Part shown: in pieces, positions 61,735-64,000 of the stretch
How the letters are laid out: every line of letters begins with the position of its first letter
Position numbering within the stretch: the first letter of the stretch is position 1
Program-made: the position numbers and the translations under genes
The notes under the pieces: generated by a model
What the model saw: only the letters and a program-made list of their open reading frames with translations
Database searches by the model: none
Told to the model about the DNA's origin: nothing
Assembly: GCA_963680875.1 (NCBI GenBank)
Contig: OY804580.1
Span: 112,161,534-112,225,533, forward strand
Length of the DNA stretch: 64,000 nt
From: Bathymodiolus brooksi
Taxonomy: Eukaryota > Mollusca > Bivalvia > Mytilida > Modiolidae
Direction of reading: 5' to 3'

Positions 61735-62715
61735 TCAAATTGAGGGTTCTTGCAACCCTTGTTTCTTCTTCTGCCTCTAGGTAGTCGCCATCAATAGGTT
61801 GATGATTCTACTACTTTGGATGTGCGCAGGACAAAGATGAATAAAAAATTTGAAAAGTGCTATACAATATTTACAGGTGCAAGTAAAACAGACTTTATCA
61901 CTTATTCCAGCTGACTGATGAGGACCTTGAAGGTTTCAAGGCTCCCTGCAGTGGCAGCGTTGGCTGGCAGTGAATTCCATTCCCGTATAGTCCTCGGATA
62001 AAAAAATCTTCTCAAGGATGTTGAGCTTGCTGGAATTTGGAAAGATCTATCATGAATGTTCCTAGATAAGCGCTTGGTTGGTATAAGCTTGCTTGTTGGA
62101 TCTATTTTAACTAGGTTGTTGCTGATCTTGTATAGCAACACTAGCCTTGCTTGTCTTCTACGGGCTTCTAATGATGTCCACTGTAGCAGACGAGGTGTTA
62201 TGATATCTGTTTCTTACATATCTTGCTGCCCATCTTTGTACCATTTCAAGGCTATGCCTGTTATTTTGTTGATAAGGATCCCATATAGTACATGCGTATT
62301 CCATCGTAGGTCTTTCTACTGCCTTGTATTCGTTCTATTTTACTTTTGAATTACTGATGTTAATGTTTCGCTGGAGGAAGCTCAGTGTGCTGTTTGCTCG
62401 TTTGCATATATTTGCAATGTGGACATTCCATCTCAAATCTGATGATATTGTTATCCTAGATCTTTTGCGGATGTCACCTGTTCTATATGTAGTCTCTCTT
62501 AATGATGTTTCTCTTCCTCAATACGTACTGTGATCAGGACGTTACACTTTTCGGGGTGGAAACTAATCATCCATGCCTGCTCCCAGTTTGCTAATTTGTC
62601 CAGGTCTTCTTGCAGATGTACTGTGTCAACGTCTGATGTTATCGTTAAGTACATGATTGTATCATCTGCGAATAGCCTTACAGTTGAGCATAATTACATC
62701 ATAGAGTCGCATTCC
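61735..62715 (-). pseudogene. LINE (CR1/jockey-like) reverse transcriptase and carboxy-terminal remnant
   Basis: On the minus strand 62672-62661 encodes FADD, within VRLFADDTIMYLTITSD and followed by HLQEDLDKLANWEQAWMISF, a classic non-LTR reverse transcriptase palm. The frame is lost around 62500-62150. It resumes at 62141-61902 with RRFFYPRTIREWNSLP, the conserved end of CR1/jockey-type ORF2 proteins, stopping at 61902. The 3' untranslated sequence seems to extend to about 61735. The element would have copied its own RNA; this copy is 5'-truncated and broken. Confidence 0.8.
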
Positions 62716-62885
62716 TGACAAAAACATAATCGAGAGTACGTATTTTAGGTGAGTTTCAGTAGATTTGATATGAAAAAAGGGAAACTTTGCTATCACCTAT
62801 AGGAATCACTTTTATTATAAATTCAAGCTCTCAACTATCTCTCTTTTATCCATTACTAAATAGAATCTAAACAGGAGGGAAAGTT

Positions 62886-62955
62886 TTAACATGCCAAACG
62901 GGGTAATCAGAAGCCATTATTGGAAGGACAGACAATGCAATGGTCAAAAGATGAA
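62886..62955 (-). mobile_element. Terminal fragment of the Penelope-like element 3' end (minus)
   Basis: Contains acggggtaatcagaagcc and tggaaggacagacaatgcaa, matching the family's last 70 or so bases. Confidence 0.6.
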
Positions 62956-63771
62956 TATCTGTGCATTTAATTGGTTTGTGAATAAGTGAGTAATTTTTGT
63001 TTTACTGCTATAAAAACATCAAATTTAGTGCACACAATATGTTTTTTGAATAGCCTTCATCGGGTATGCTCAATGCCAAAAAATTCCAAAGTCTTTCGGA
63101 GCAAGTAAACCAAAGGACCTAAAACAGGATAGCCACAATTGGCAAAGGTCACCCATCCCTGAGGGAGGGAACCTTATAACATGGTGAGAAAACCAAATAA
63201 ATATTCTGCCATTAAATGATTCAAATGAGTGCATAAAATTGACCTCTTTATAAAGGAATCAGTGATTCTTGTATATCACCAAGTGAGTTCTTTTTCGATT
63301 ACATCATGGCAAGAACATGCTACTTTTTGATATAATGTTAATGAGGCCTGTTTTGTGCCGAGTCTGATTTTCATAGTGCTAGCTCAGTGAAAGGAACGCT
63401 GACAGGTAGACATATATCAAATCAAATCAAATAAGTTTTATTTAAAGTCGGCAAGACACCAACAACATAACTTTCTTTCTTTCTTCAGGTATGGACCGCT
63501 GTTCTTTTATGTCGGCGCACTCCTACGTAATATGGCAGGATAGCGGTAAAAACATTATATACACCCGCACCCATTAAAAAAAATTGTGCTGCATTTAAAT
63601 ATGTGTGCATCCACCAATGCGTGCAAAAATGTGTTTATATGTACATAACATATATATATCTTCACTCTGATATATCATCGAGACTCAAAACTAATCAGCC
63701 TTCACTCTTACTCCTAAATACTGTGTGCTTTATGGAGAAACAGCAGATACTAATTTGATATTTTCTGCTTT

Positions 63772-63980
63772 AAGAAAGTATGAAGATACTAAAAGGGTAG
63801 TCAGAAGTTGTAATATGGAGGACAGGCAATACAATGGCCAAAGGAAAAAAGACAAGCAGTGGTCCACAAAATACTACACAGAAAACTAAAGATTCTGGAA
63901 CACAATCCATACTAAAAACTATGGTGCTCTGGACTGGTAAGCAGTTTCTGCTCCACTAATGGCACCCATCGCATAACTGT
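63772..63980 (-). mobile_element. 3' end of the Penelope-like element family (minus)
   Basis: It runs from gaagatactaaaagggtagt to cagtttctgctccactaatg, the reverse complement of 58965-59166. It is cut by or ends near the window edge. Confidence 0.7.
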
Positions 63981-64000
63981 TAAACCCTCCAAATACCTGG

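Larger units (their letters stand above)
62716..64000. other. Repeat-rich right end, no gene recognised
   Basis: Contains retroelement 3' fragments at 62886-62955 and 63772-63980 and parts of the second SINE-like repeat (63270-63420 and 63690-63780). These parts are separated by sequence starting atcaaatcaaataagtttta (63419), which looks like the 3' tail of another LINE read on the opposite strand. A short ttctttctttctttc run is at about 63472. Confidence 0.45.

Overview
The window is non-coding-rich animal DNA with introns, a polyadenylation signal, satellite DNA and many retroelement families. It is most likely from a bivalve mollusc. Several dispersed repeats resemble ones I associate with marine mussels (Mytilidae), but that assignment rests on recalled similarity and is about 60% certain. 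There are no operons, ribosome binding sites or CRISPR arrays.

Layout. Bases 1-2740 are AT-rich DNA with one strong hairpin and no recognisable gene. Bases 2741-34090 are one large satellite array with an 86-bp monomer, about 340 copies after subtracting two inserts. It has nested higher-order duplications, including a 2040-bp block present twice in tandem. Two nearly identical 1.07-kb fragments of a non-LTR retrotransposon lie 6503 bp apart in the same register of the satellite, so they were copied together with the array. Bases 34091-40940 are a graveyard of SINEs, retroelement 3' ends, GC-rich terminal-inverted-repeat elements and an inverted LINE remnant.

Bases 40944-45793 are a nearly full-length but decayed DIRS1-like tyrosine-recombinase retrotransposon on the minus strand. 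It shows a gag-like region, reverse transcriptase with RNase H, tyrosine recombinase, inverted terminal repeats and the diagnostic internal complementary region.

Bases 46980-60343 hold the only likely host gene, on the plus strand. Three exons (46980-47007, 48620-48789, 59717-60327) have splice sites whose phases match and are followed by an AATAAA signal. They encode a multi-pass membrane protein, possibly MS4A-like, with a cysteine-rich juxtamembrane run and a tyrosine-containing tail. The last exon changes frame twice, so it is either a broken gene or carries assembly indels. Its 10.9-kb second intron is filled by three unrelated minisatellites (39-bp, 95-bp and 31-bp units), a SINE and a Penelope-like reverse transcriptase fragment. 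Bases 60344-64000 contain a second copy of that retroelement's 3' end, a CR1/jockey-like LINE remnant with an FADD motif, and further repeat fragments.

The sequence does not show an obviously new enzymatic system. Its most unusual content is the multi-scale satellite architecture with co-amplified LINE inserts, the readable DIRS architecture, and a gene whose intron is dominated by three separate tandem arrays.
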